Assembly: GCA_947598425.1 (NCBI GenBank) | Contig: CANQFH010000065.1 | Location: 1 to 5,575 of the forward strand | Origin: an uncultured Bacilli bacterium | GTDB lineage: Bacteria > Bacillota_I > Bacilli_A > RF39 > UBA660 | Length of the DNA stretch: 5,575 nt | Reading direction: 5' to 3' | Shown here: positions 1-5,575 of the stretch, piece after piece | Position numbering within the stretch: the stretch's first letter is position 1 | Layout of the letters: the number at the start of each line of letters is the position of its first letter | Notes under the pieces: generated by a model | Seen by the model: only the letters and a program-made list of their open reading frames with translations | The model's database searches: none | Told to the model about the DNA's origin: nothing | Program-made: the position numbers and the translations under genes

Positions 1-29
1 AATATACTATAAATAATATTAATTGTCAA
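1..29 (-). promoter_or_regulatory. Candidate sigma-A promoter reading leftward out of the window
   Basis: Read on the minus strand, bases 29-24 are a perfect TTGACA -35 box. After a 17-base spacer, bases 6-1 read TATATT, a 5/6 match to the -10 consensus. Transcription would start a few bases beyond the left edge, so the gene it would serve is not visible. This suggests a divergently transcribed gene to the left, but a -10-like hexamer is easy to find by chance in such AT-rich DNA. The TTGACA box is the more informative half. Confidence 0.45.
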
Positions 30-76
30 TAACATTTATAGTTATAATTATTATATGCAATATTACAAAAAATAAA

Positions 77-105
77 TTGTTTAAATAATAAAAATAATTT
101 ATAAT
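77..105 (+). promoter_or_regulatory. Candidate sigma-A promoter for xfp
   Basis: A perfect TATAAT -10 box lies at 100-105, with a TTGTTT -35-like box (3/6, including the key TTG) at 77-82, separated by the optimal 17 bases. The predicted transcript start, near 112, would give a leader of only about 12 bases, with the Shine-Dalgarno motif almost at the 5' end. A second TATAAT at 43-48 has a TTGTCA upstream, but only 14 bases away, so it is less likely to be used. The AT-rich background makes this a moderate call. Confidence 0.4.
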
Positions 106-112
106 ATATAAT

Positions 113-118
113 AGGTGA
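113..118 (+). promoter_or_regulatory. Ribosome binding site that decides the xfp start
   Basis: AGGTGA matches the anti-Shine-Dalgarno end of 16S rRNA and sits 5-6 bases before ATG at 124. The in-frame GTG at 115-117 lies inside this motif and has no purine-rich motif of its own upstream (only A/T), so ATG 124 is the better start. Confidence 0.8.
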
Positions 119-123
119 AGAAG

Positions 124-2466
124 ATGAAAGACAGTATTACTAAAGAAGAAGTAGAAAAATTAGAGAAATATTTTAGATTAGTAAATTATTTATCAGTAGG
201 AATGTTATATTTAAAGAGTAATCCATTATTAAAAGAAGAATTAAAAGAAACTGATATTAAAAATAAATTAGTAGGGCATTGGGGTAGTGCTCCAGGTCAA
301 AATTTTATTTATCTTCATTTAAATCGAGTGATTAAAAAATATAATTTAGATATGGTATATGTATCTGGACCTGGCCATAGTGGTGAAGCAATTATTGCTA
401 ATAGTTATGTAGAAGGAACTTATAGTGAAGCTTATCCTGAATTTACTAAAGATGAAAAAGGTTTACAAAAATTATTTAAAAATTTTTCATTTCCTGGAGG
501 AACTTCTAGTCATGTTTCACCTGAAGTACCTGGATCAATTAATGAAGGTGGCGAATTAGGTTATAGTCTTTCTCATGCTTATGGTGCCGTTATCGATAAT
601 CCTAATCTAATTGTGGCTTGTGTTATTGGTGATGGTGAAGCCGAAACTGGTCCTTTAGCAACTTCATGGCATGCGAATAAATTTATTAATCCGAAAACTG
701 ATGGAATAGTATTACCTATCTTGCATTTAAATGGTTATAAAATAGCAAATCCCACGATACTAGCAAGAATTAGTGAAGAAGAAAGAATAAACTTCTTTAA
801 AGGTTGTGGTTATAAACCTTATGTAGTTGATGTTTGTAATACTAAAAATTATCATGAACTCATGGCAAAAACTTTAGATACAATTATTGAGGATATTTTA
901 AAAATTAAAAAAGATTGTAAAAAGAATAAAGAGTTTAAAAGACCAATGTATCCAATGTTAATTTTAAAAAGTAAAAAGGGTTGGACTTGTCCTAAAGTAT
1001 TAGATAATAATGTCATTGAAGATTCTTTTCGCTCCCATCAAATTCCAATATCATTTACTCATCCTAAAAAAGATTTAAGTATTTTAAATGAGTGGTTAAA
1101 AAGTTATCATATAGAAGAATTAGTGGACTCTAAAGGTAAAATAAAAAAAGAGATATTAGATATGACTCCAAAGGGTACTAAAAGAATGAGTGCTAGTTTA
1201 TATGCTAATGGAGGCTTACTATTAAAAAATATTAAAGTACCTGATTTTACTCATTATCAAATTGAAGTAATCCCTGGAGTAACTAAAGCTTCTGATATGA
1301 CTATTTTAGGTAGTTATCTCAAAGATATTATTAGATTAAATAAAAAGAATTTTAAGGTGTTTGGCCCTGATGAAGCTCTATCTAATCGATTAAATGATGT
1401 CTTTAAAGTAACCAATAGAAAATTTAATGCTACGATTAAAGATAGTGATGAATTTTTAAATAGTGAGGGTTGTATTTTTGATAGTTATTTATCTGAACAT
1501 GTTTGTGAAGGAATGCTTGAGGGTTATCTTTTGACAGGAAGACATGGTATTTTTCATAGTTATGAAGCCTTTATTAGAATTATTGATTCTATGGCTAGTC
1601 AACATGCCAAATGGTTAAAAGTTTCTAAAGAAATACCTTGGAGAGCTCCGATTAGTAGTTTAAATTATATTTTAACAAGTCATATTTGGCAACAAGATCA
1701 TAATGGTTATACTCATCAAGATCCTGGCTTTTTAAATCATTTAGCTACTAAAAAAGCCGATATTGTTAGAATGTATTTTCCAATTGATGCCAATACTTTA
1801 TTATCTTGTTTTAATCATATTATTCAAACTAAAAATTATATTAATGTTATTGTCGCGTCGAAGCATCTAAGTTTACAATGGTTAAATAAAGAAGAAGCTA
1901 ATAACCATTGTAAAAAAGGTTTAGGTATTTGGGAAAGTGTCTCTAATAAACCTAAAAATCCTGATGTCGTTTTAGCTTGCTGTGGGGATACACCAACATT
2001 AGAAATAATCGCGGCATCCCAAATTTTAAAAGAATATTGTCCTCATGTTAAAACGAGAGTTATTAATGTTATTGATTTAATGCGCTTACAAGATTCTAGT
2101 GTTCATCCTCATGGACTAACTAATAGCGAATATGATAAATTATTTACTAAAGATAAACCAATCATCTTTGCTTTCCATGGTTATCCTAATTTAATTCATG
2201 AACTAACTTATAATAGATGTAATCATAATCTTCATGTTCATGGCTATTTAGAAGAGGGAACAATTACCACTCCATTTGATATGCGAGTTCAAAATAAAAT
2301 AGATCGTTTTCATTTAGTATTAGATGCGCTAAAATATGTTGAAGAAACGGAAGAAGTAAGACTTACTAAGAATTTAATGAAGAAAAAATTAAAAGAACAT
2401 GAAAGTTATATAATTGAAAATGGTATTGATTTAGAAGAAGTAAGAAACTTTCATTTAGGGGAATAA
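124..2466 (+). CDS. xfp: Phosphoketolase (xylulose-5-phosphate / fructose-6-phosphate)
   Basis: Thiamine-diphosphate enzyme of the cytosol that uses phosphate to cleave xylulose 5-phosphate to acetyl phosphate and glyceraldehyde 3-phosphate. Many members also cleave fructose 6-phosphate, giving acetyl phosphate and erythrose 4-phosphate. At 780 residues it is near full family length (about 790-825). Visible family motifs, in order: GHWGSAPGQN (51-60), GPGHSG (82-87), FPGG..SH (123-130), EGGELGYSLSHA (141-152), the cofactor/metal motif GDGEAETGP (169-177), LHLNGYKIANP (200-210), KGWT (285-288), RSHQIP (303-308), then in the second domain SEH (457-459, likely holding the catalytic Glu), GYLLTGRHG (467-475), PWRAPISS (505-512) and QDHNGYTHQDPG (524-535). 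The C-terminal domain has HPHGL (661-665), FAFHGYP (682-688) and EEGT.TTPFDM (710-720). Conserved histidines 52, 85, 130, 305, 526 and 531 are all present, so it should be active. Substrate preference cannot be read from sequence. The stop is one base before the next gene's ATG. Confidence 0.97.
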   Translation: MKDSITKEEVEKLEKYFRLVNYLSVGMLYLKSNPLLKEELKETDIKNKLVGHWGSAPGQNFIYLHLNRVIKKYNLDMVYVSGPGHSGEAIIANSYVEGTYSEAYPEFTKDEKGLQKLFKNFSFPGGTSSHVSPEVPGSINEGGELGYSLSHAYGAVIDNPNLIVACVIGDGEAETGPLATSWHANKFINPKTDGIVLPILHLNGYKIANPTILARISEEERINFFKGCGYKPYVVDVCNTKNYHELMAKTLDTIIEDILKIKKDCKKNKEFKRPMYPMLILKSKKGWTCPKVLDNNVIEDSFRSHQIPISFTHPKKDLSILNEWLKSYHIEELVDSKGKIKKEILDMTPKGTKRMSASLYANGGLLLKNIKVPDFTHYQIEVIPGVTKASDMTILGSYLKDIIRLNKKNFKVFGPDEALSNRLNDVFKVTNRKFNATIKDSDEFLNSEGCIFDSYLSEHVCEGMLEGYLLTGRHGIFHSYEAFIRIIDSMASQHAKWLKVSKEIPWRAPISSLNYILTSHIWQQDHNGYTHQDPGFLNHLATKKADIVRMYFPIDANTLLSCFNHIIQTKNYINVIVASKHLSLQWLNKEEANNHCKKGLGIWESVSNKPKNPDVVLACCGDTPTLEIIAASQILKEYCPHVKTRVINVIDLMRLQDSSVHPHGLTNSEYDKLFTKDKPIIFAFHGYPNLIHELTYNRCNHNLHVHGYLEEGTITTPFDMRVQNKIDRFHLVLDALKYVEETEEVRLTKNLMKKKLKEHESYIIENGIDLEEVRNFHLGE
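2457..2462 (+). promoter_or_regulatory. Ribosome binding site of the HAD phosphatase gene, inside xfp
   Basis: AGGGGA overlaps the last codons of xfp and lies 5 bases before the ATG at 2468. Together with the TAATATG junction it favours translational coupling: ribosomes finishing xfp can restart on the next gene. Confidence 0.75.
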
Positions 2467-2467
2467 T

Positions 2468-3025
2468 ATGAATTTATATGATTTTGATAATACTATATTT
2501 AAAGGAGATTCATCTATTAAGTTTATTAAATATTCATTGATAAGGCATCCTTTAATAGTTAGTAATAGTTTAATTAAAGCTTTTTTGGTGGTAATAACTC
2601 ATGGTAATTTAACAAAAGTAAAAGATAAATTATTCTCTTTTGTAGCTAAAATAAATAATATTGATGAATATCTAAATAAATTTATATTAAAGAATATGAA
2701 AAATATTAAAAAATTTTATTTAGAACAAAAAGAAGATAGTGATGTTATTATCTCGGCATCACCTCGCTTTCTAATTGAGCCTTTTTGTAATTTGTTAGGG
2801 ATTAAAAATGTTATTGCTACTGAATATGATATTAAGAAAGGTAAGATTATAGGAAATAATTGCAAAGGAGAAGAAAAAGTAAAAAGATTTCATAAATTAT
2901 ATAAAGATAGTAAAGTAAATAAAGCCTATTCAGATTCCTATAGTGATATTCCAATGTTAAACTTAGCTAAAGAAGCTTATATAGTTAAAGGTGAAAATTT
3001 AATATTATATGAAAATAATAGATAA
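2468..3025 (+). CDS. HAD-IB family phosphatase, substrate unknown
   Basis: Predicted Mg-dependent phosphatase of the haloacid dehalogenase superfamily, subfamily IB (phosphoserine-phosphatase-like), 185 residues. All four HAD motifs are visible. Motif I is YDFDNTIFKGDS near the N-terminus, with nucleophile D5 and acid/base D7. Motif II is IISASP, with S96. The motif III lysine is probably K137, in KGEEKVKRF. Motif IV is SDSYSDIPML, with D156 and D160 binding the metal. The cap region after motif I is small and holds a hydrophobic stretch (about 28-45) that might contact the membrane. That layout recalls lipid-phosphate phosphatases of this subfamily such as PgpC/YfhB of enterobacteria, but the resemblance is only general. 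Known IB enzymes act on phosphoserine, phosphocholine, phosphatidylglycerophosphate and others, and the sequence does not decide among these. The gene starts one base after the xfp stop and is almost certainly in the same operon, though a metabolic link to phosphoketolase is not obvious. Confidence 0.87.
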   Translation: MNLYDFDNTIFKGDSSIKFIKYSLIRHPLIVSNSLIKAFLVVITHGNLTKVKDKLFSFVAKINNIDEYLNKFILKNMKNIKKFYLEQKEDSDVIISASPRFLIEPFCNLLGIKNVIATEYDIKKGKIIGNNCKGEEKVKRFHKLYKDSKVNKAYSDSYSDIPMLNLAKEAYIVKGENLILYENNR

Positions 3026-3104
3026 AAGGAAGTTAATAATTCCAAGATTAAAATAATAAATATTATCTTTAAATTAAGCATAGTAATTAATAAGAGGTGT
3101 TTAA
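3026..3104 (+). other. Short intergenic spacer before the carboxypeptidase gene
   Basis: This is a 79-base AT-rich gap with no open reading frame of note, no GC-rich hairpin and no T-tract terminator. An A/T-only palindrome (ATAATA-AA-TATTAT, 3053-3066) is too weak and its loop too short for a hairpin. I find no convincing -35/-10 pair; CATAGT at 3079-3084 is a poor -10 candidate. Read-through from the xfp operon is therefore possible, as is a weak promoter I cannot recognise. Confidence 0.5.
3093..3099 (+). promoter_or_regulatory. Ribosome binding site that supports a TTG start
   Basis: AGAGGTG is a good Shine-Dalgarno motif 5 bases before TTG at 3105. Starting there gives a complete signal peptide beginning M-K-K. 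The next in-frame ATG would fall inside the mature protein, after the signal sequence, so TTG is the credible start. Confidence 0.8.
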
Positions 3105-4259
3105 TTGAAAAAGATAATTTTTTTAATTAGTGTGTTATTTTTAATTCCCTTAAGGGTATGGGCAGTAGATATTACAGAGTATAGTGAAAGTGCTATTTTA
3201 GTCGAAGCTTCTACGGGTAAAGTATTATATGAAAAAGATGCTGATAAAAAATTAGCTCCAGCATCGATGACTAAAATAATGAGTATGATCTTAATAATGG
3301 ATGCGATTGATAATGGTAGTTTAAAATTAACTGATAAAGTTACTATAAGTGAAAATGCTAGTGATATGGGAGGAAGTCAAGTATATCTAAATACTAATGA
3401 TGTTTATAAAGTTGAAGATTTATTAAAATCGATAGCAGTAGCATCAGCCAATGATGCCGTAGTAGCAATGAGTGAAAAGATTGCAGGAACTACTGAAAAA
3501 TTTGTGGAAATGATGAATAATAAATGTAATGAATTAGGTTGTACTAATACTCATTTTGTAAATCCTCATGGCTTAGATGCTGAAGGCCATTATAGTTCAG
3601 CTCGCGATATGGCTTTAATGGGAGTATATTTAGTTAATAATCATCCTGATATTTTAAAATATACTAGTATTTATGAAGATTATTTAAAAAGACCTGATGG
3701 TTCATCGACATGGCTAGTAAATACAAATAAATTAGTTCGTTTTTATGAAGATGTTGATGGTCTTAAAACAGGATTTACGGAAAATGCTGGGTATTGTCTT
3801 ACCAGCACAGCTAAAAAAAATAATATGCGTTTAGTCGGAGTAGTTATGGGTGTTGATAATACTGAAAATAGAACCAGTGACACTGTTAAAATGTTGAATT
3901 ATGGTTTTAATTCTTATAAATTATCTACTATTTATAAAAAAGATAAAGTAATTGATGAAGTTAGAGTAGAGGGTGGCAAACAAGAGAAAGTTAAAATAGT
4001 TTTAATGAATGATGCGACAGAAATATTAAATATTAATGAAAAAGAACCAGAGTATACTATAAATATTAATTTAGATAAGATTAAAGCCCCTATAAAAAAA
4101 GGAGAAGTAATTGGTAAAGCTGATATTATAGATAATGAAGGAAGTATTATTACTAGTATTGATATCACTGTTAAAGATACTATTCTTAAAGCTAATTTAT
4201 GGGATTATTTTAAAAGAAACTTTAATGTTTTATTAAGAGGTAAACAAATAATAAAGTAA
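3105..4259 (+). CDS. dacF: Secreted D-alanyl-D-alanine carboxypeptidase (DacF/PBP5 type)
   Basis: Low-molecular-weight penicillin-binding protein (serine peptidase family S11) that removes the terminal D-alanine from peptidoglycan stem peptides on the outer face of the membrane, limiting cross-linking. At 384 residues it matches the usual DacF length. The N-terminus is a signal peptide: MKK, a hydrophobic core, and likely cleavage after VWA (residue 20). All three active-site motifs are present: SxxK as SMTK (S54 nucleophile, K57), SxN as SAN (114-116) and KTG (221-223). Other family blocks are PASMTK, NPHGL (153-157) and DGLKTG (218-223). Residues about 275-360 form the C-terminal beta-rich PBP5-C domain. 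The last 25 residues alternate hydrophobic and basic positions (for example WDYFKRNF), as expected for the amphipathic membrane-anchoring helix. It is followed by an LCP gene, another wall enzyme. The symbol follows common use for this family; in Bacillus subtilis DacF is sporulation-linked, which is not implied here. Confidence 0.95.
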   Translation: MKKIIFLISVLFLIPLRVWAVDITEYSESAILVEASTGKVLYEKDADKKLAPASMTKIMSMILIMDAIDNGSLKLTDKVTISENASDMGGSQVYLNTNDVYKVEDLLKSIAVASANDAVVAMSEKIAGTTEKFVEMMNNKCNELGCTNTHFVNPHGLDAEGHYSSARDMALMGVYLVNNHPDILKYTSIYEDYLKRPDGSSTWLVNTNKLVRFYEDVDGLKTGFTENAGYCLTSTAKKNNMRLVGVVMGVDNTENRTSDTVKMLNYGFNSYKLSTIYKKDKVIDEVRVEGGKQEKVKIVLMNDATEILNINEKEPEYTININLDKIKAPIKKGEVIGKADIIDNEGSIITSIDITVKDTILKANLWDYFKRNFNVLLRGKQIIK

Positions 4260-4265
4260 AATAAA

Positions 4266-4298
4266 TGTTAAATAATTCTTAATAAATTCTTAATTTTT
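4266..4298 (+). repeat. Three 11-bp-phased imperfect direct repeats, possible response-regulator site
   Basis: Three adjacent 11-base units read TGTTAAATAAT, TCTTAATAAAT and TCTTAATTTTT, sharing T-(G/C)-TTAA in the same phase. The core AATTCTTAAT occurs twice exactly 11 bases apart (4274-4283 and 4285-4294). TTAA-type hexamers repeating every 11 bp (one helical turn) are the layout of PhoB/PhoP-family (OmpR-type) operators. The array lies upstream of an extended -10 promoter that has no good -35 box, as in activator-dependent promoters. This is inference only: AT-rich spacers produce such repeats by chance, and the first unit is the weakest. Confidence 0.35.
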
Positions 4299-4317
4299 AG
4301 ATGTCCATAATTAAAAT

Positions 4318-4326
4318 TGATATAAT
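4318..4326 (+). promoter_or_regulatory. Extended -10 promoter of the LCP gene
   Basis: TGATATAAT matches the extended -10 consensus (TGnTATAAT) exactly, with the hexamer at 4321-4326. The position 17 bases upstream (TAGATG, 4298-4303) is only a 3/6 match to TTGACA, which fits an extended -10 promoter or one helped by an activator. The predicted start, near 4333, leaves a leader of about 12 bases. Confidence 0.6.
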
Positions 4327-4332
4327 ACTAAT

Positions 4333-4339
4333 AAGGAGA
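4333..4339 (+). promoter_or_regulatory. Ribosome binding site of the LCP gene
   Basis: AAGGAGA is a strong Shine-Dalgarno motif 5 bases before ATG at 4345. It would lie at the very 5' end of the transcript from the promoter just upstream. Confidence 0.8.
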
Positions 4340-4344
4340 ACATT

Positions 4345-5575
4345 ATGCAAGAAGTTAAGAAAAGAAAGAGAAAGAAGAGGAAAATCAATAAAATAATAAC
4401 GATTGGATTACTTCTAACTATTTTAGTGTTATTTGGAATGATATATTATTTAAATGTTATAAATTTTGTTTGGACGACTTTAATATTATTAGGAGTACTT
4501 GTTATTACTTTTATGTTAGTATTATGTAATTTTAGTAGGAAGAAAGGATTTCGTTTAATTGGTTATTTCTTTAGTCTTATTTTAACTGGAGTATCTTTAT
4601 TTATAGTAGTACATTTATATAATACGATTGGATTTTTATTTAATGTTACTGATGGTAATTTTGCTTTAGATAATTATAATATAATTGTTTTAAAAGATAG
4701 TAATTATAATGATATTAAAAATTTAAACAATAAGAGTATTGGTTATAATGATACAATGGATAATAGTGTAGTTAAGAAAATTAAGAATAAGATAGCTAAA
4801 ATAGTTAATTTAGATTATGCTGTATATGATGATGTTGCTACTTTAGTTAATGCTATCAATAATAATAAAGTAGATAGTATTATATTAGAAGATAGTGAAT
4901 TAGATTTATTAAAAGAAGATGATTTAGCTAGTTATGAGAATTTAAAAATATTAGATAGTGTTGAAATAAAAACTGATATTAAAGATTTACAAGAAGCTGT
5001 TAATATTAATAATGAACCTTTTAATATTTATATAAGTGGTATAGATACTTATGGTAAAATTAATTCTTCATCACGAAGTGATGTTAATATTTTAGTTACT
5101 GTTAATCCCAAAGATAGTAAAATTTTAATTACTTGGATTCCTAGAGATTATTATGTTTTTATCAATAGTGGTAGTTATAAAGATAAATTAACTCATGCTG
5201 GGATGTATGGTATAGATTCAAGTATTTATGCAGTAGAAAAATTACTTAATGTTGATATTAATTATTATGTTAAAGTTAATTTTTCTTCAGTTATTAAAAT
5301 AGTAGATGTTCTTGGAGGTATTACAGTTTATAATGATGAAACCTTTACTACTAATGAAAATATTACTTTTAAAAAAGGTGAAGTTAATTTAAATGGTGAA
5401 AGAGCTTTATCATTTGTTCGAGATCGTAAACATGTTACTGGTGGTGATTTAGGTCGGGGTAAAAACCAAATTAAAGTTCTAATGGCTTTAATTGAGAAAG
5501 CTCAAAGTAAAGATACCATTAGTAAATATAATGATATATTAAAATCTTTAAATGGAGCTTTTGTTACTAATATGA
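4345..5575 (+). CDS. LytR-CpsA-Psr (LCP) family wall-polymer ligase, 3' end cut by the window
   Basis: The frame is open from ATG 4345 to the window end (410 codons, no stop), so the C-terminus is missing. LCP proteins transfer lipid-linked anionic glycopolymers, such as wall teichoic acid or capsule, onto peptidoglycan outside the membrane. The N-terminus is a very basic cytoplasmic tail (residues 1-16), followed by three predicted membrane helices (about 17-36, 41-62 and 70-92) with a basic loop (64-70) between helices 2 and 3, which puts the rest outside. Residues about 110-210 resemble one lobe of a type 2 periplasmic binding protein, for example IKNLNNKSIGY, YDDVATLVNAI and NNKVDSIIL. 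The LCP domain begins near 226 with the motifs ISGIDT (D234), RSD (244-246), WIPRD (R267, D268), KLTHAGMYG (281-289), VDVLGG (320-325), LNGERALSFVRDRK (R359, R361) and GDLGRGKNQ (R371). These are the family's conserved acidic and arginine residues that bind the pyrophosphate head and metal, so activity is likely. The start is fixed by a good Shine-Dalgarno motif. Polymer substrate unknown. Confidence 0.93.
   Translation, partial: MQEVKKRKRKKRKINKIITIGLLLTILVLFGMIYYLNVINFVWTTLILLGVLVITFMLVLCNFSRKKGFRLIGYFFSLILTGVSLFIVVHLYNTIGFLFNVTDGNFALDNYNIIVLKDSNYNDIKNLNNKSIGYNDTMDNSVVKKIKNKIAKIVNLDYAVYDDVATLVNAINNNKVDSIILEDSELDLLKEDDLASYENLKILDSVEIKTDIKDLQEAVNINNEPFNIYISGIDTYGKINSSSRSDVNILVTVNPKDSKILITWIPRDYYVFINSGSYKDKLTHAGMYGIDSSIYAVEKLLNVDINYYVKVNFSSVIKIVDVLGGITVYNDETFTTNENITFKKGEVNLNGERALSFVRDRKHVTGGDLGRGKNQIKVLMALIEKAQSKDTISKYNDILKSLNGAFVTNM

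Noticed and set aside
23..48. TTGTCA (23-28) and TATAAT (43-48) as a second + strand promoter
   Set aside because: The spacer is only 14 bases, too short for sigma-A. The TTGTCA overlaps the complement of the better leftward TTGACA box.
3028..3066. Hairpin or terminator between the HAD gene and dacF
   Set aside because: GGAA/TTCC (3028-3043) gives only four base pairs before a mismatch, and ATAATA/TATTAT (3053-3066) has a two-base loop and no GC. Neither is followed by a T-tract.
3932..4168. A 78-codon open frame on the minus strand inside dacF
   Set aside because: It lies wholly within the well-supported carboxypeptidase gene and its hydrophobic translation is the antisense of a charged, AT-rich region. 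It has no recognisable motif, so it is a shadow frame.
4260..4344. Possible Rho-independent terminator after dacF, ending in a run of T
   Set aside because: There is a TTTTT run at 4294-4298, but no GC-containing hairpin before it. The apparent structure is the 11-bp direct repeat, not an inverted repeat.
124..5575. Mycoplasma-type genetic code (TGA as tryptophan), suggested by the very low GC
   Set aside because: Tryptophan codons in all four genes are TGG, no in-frame TGA occurs, and cell-wall genes are present.
1..5575. Mobile element, CRISPR array, tRNA, rRNA or riboswitch
   Set aside because: I saw no transposase or integrase motifs, no regularly spaced longer repeats, no GC-rich RNA gene segments, and no spacer long enough for a typical riboswitch.

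Overview
The window is a very AT-rich, gene-dense stretch of bacterial chromosome with all recognisable genes on the + strand. Codons end mostly in A or T, tryptophan is TGG, all three visible stops are TAA, and Shine-Dalgarno motifs are good. Together with a penicillin-binding-protein carboxypeptidase and a LytR-CpsA-Psr (LCP) ligase, this points to a walled, low-GC Bacillota/Bacilli-type fermenter (for example an RF39- or Erysipelotrichia-like gut lineage). The lineage is inferred; nothing in the window proves it. The cell-wall genes argue against a wall-less Mollicute, and there is no sign of TGA being read as tryptophan.

Layout. Bases 1-123 are an AT-rich intergenic region. It holds a candidate leftward promoter, with a perfect TTGACA box, firing out of the window, and a candidate rightward promoter for the first gene. 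Bases 124-2466 encode phosphoketolase (xfp), followed after one base by a small HAD-IB family phosphatase (2468-3025), probably co-transcribed and translationally coupled. After a 79-base spacer comes a secreted, DacF-type D-Ala-D-Ala carboxypeptidase (3105-4259, TTG start). An 85-base spacer follows, with three 11-bp-phased imperfect repeats and an extended -10 promoter. It leads into an LCP-family protein with three membrane helices and a substrate-binding-protein-like insert (4345 to the window end, incomplete at its C-terminus).

How the genes relate. Xfp is central carbon metabolism: it splits ketose phosphates to acetyl phosphate, normally used for ATP by acetate kinase, which is not in this window. 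The HAD protein has a hydrophobic stretch in its cap region and could act on a membrane-associated phosphate ester, but its substrate cannot be read from sequence. DacF and the LCP protein both act outside the membrane on the cell wall: one trims peptidoglycan stem peptides, the other is predicted to attach an anionic glycopolymer to peptidoglycan.

Most of the window is ordinary housekeeping sequence. I did not find a clear new system. The points most worth a second look are the phased repeat array upstream of the LCP gene, the identical -10-to-start distance at two genes (implying roughly 12-base leaders), the unusual domain make-up of the LCP protein, and the HAD protein coupled to xfp.
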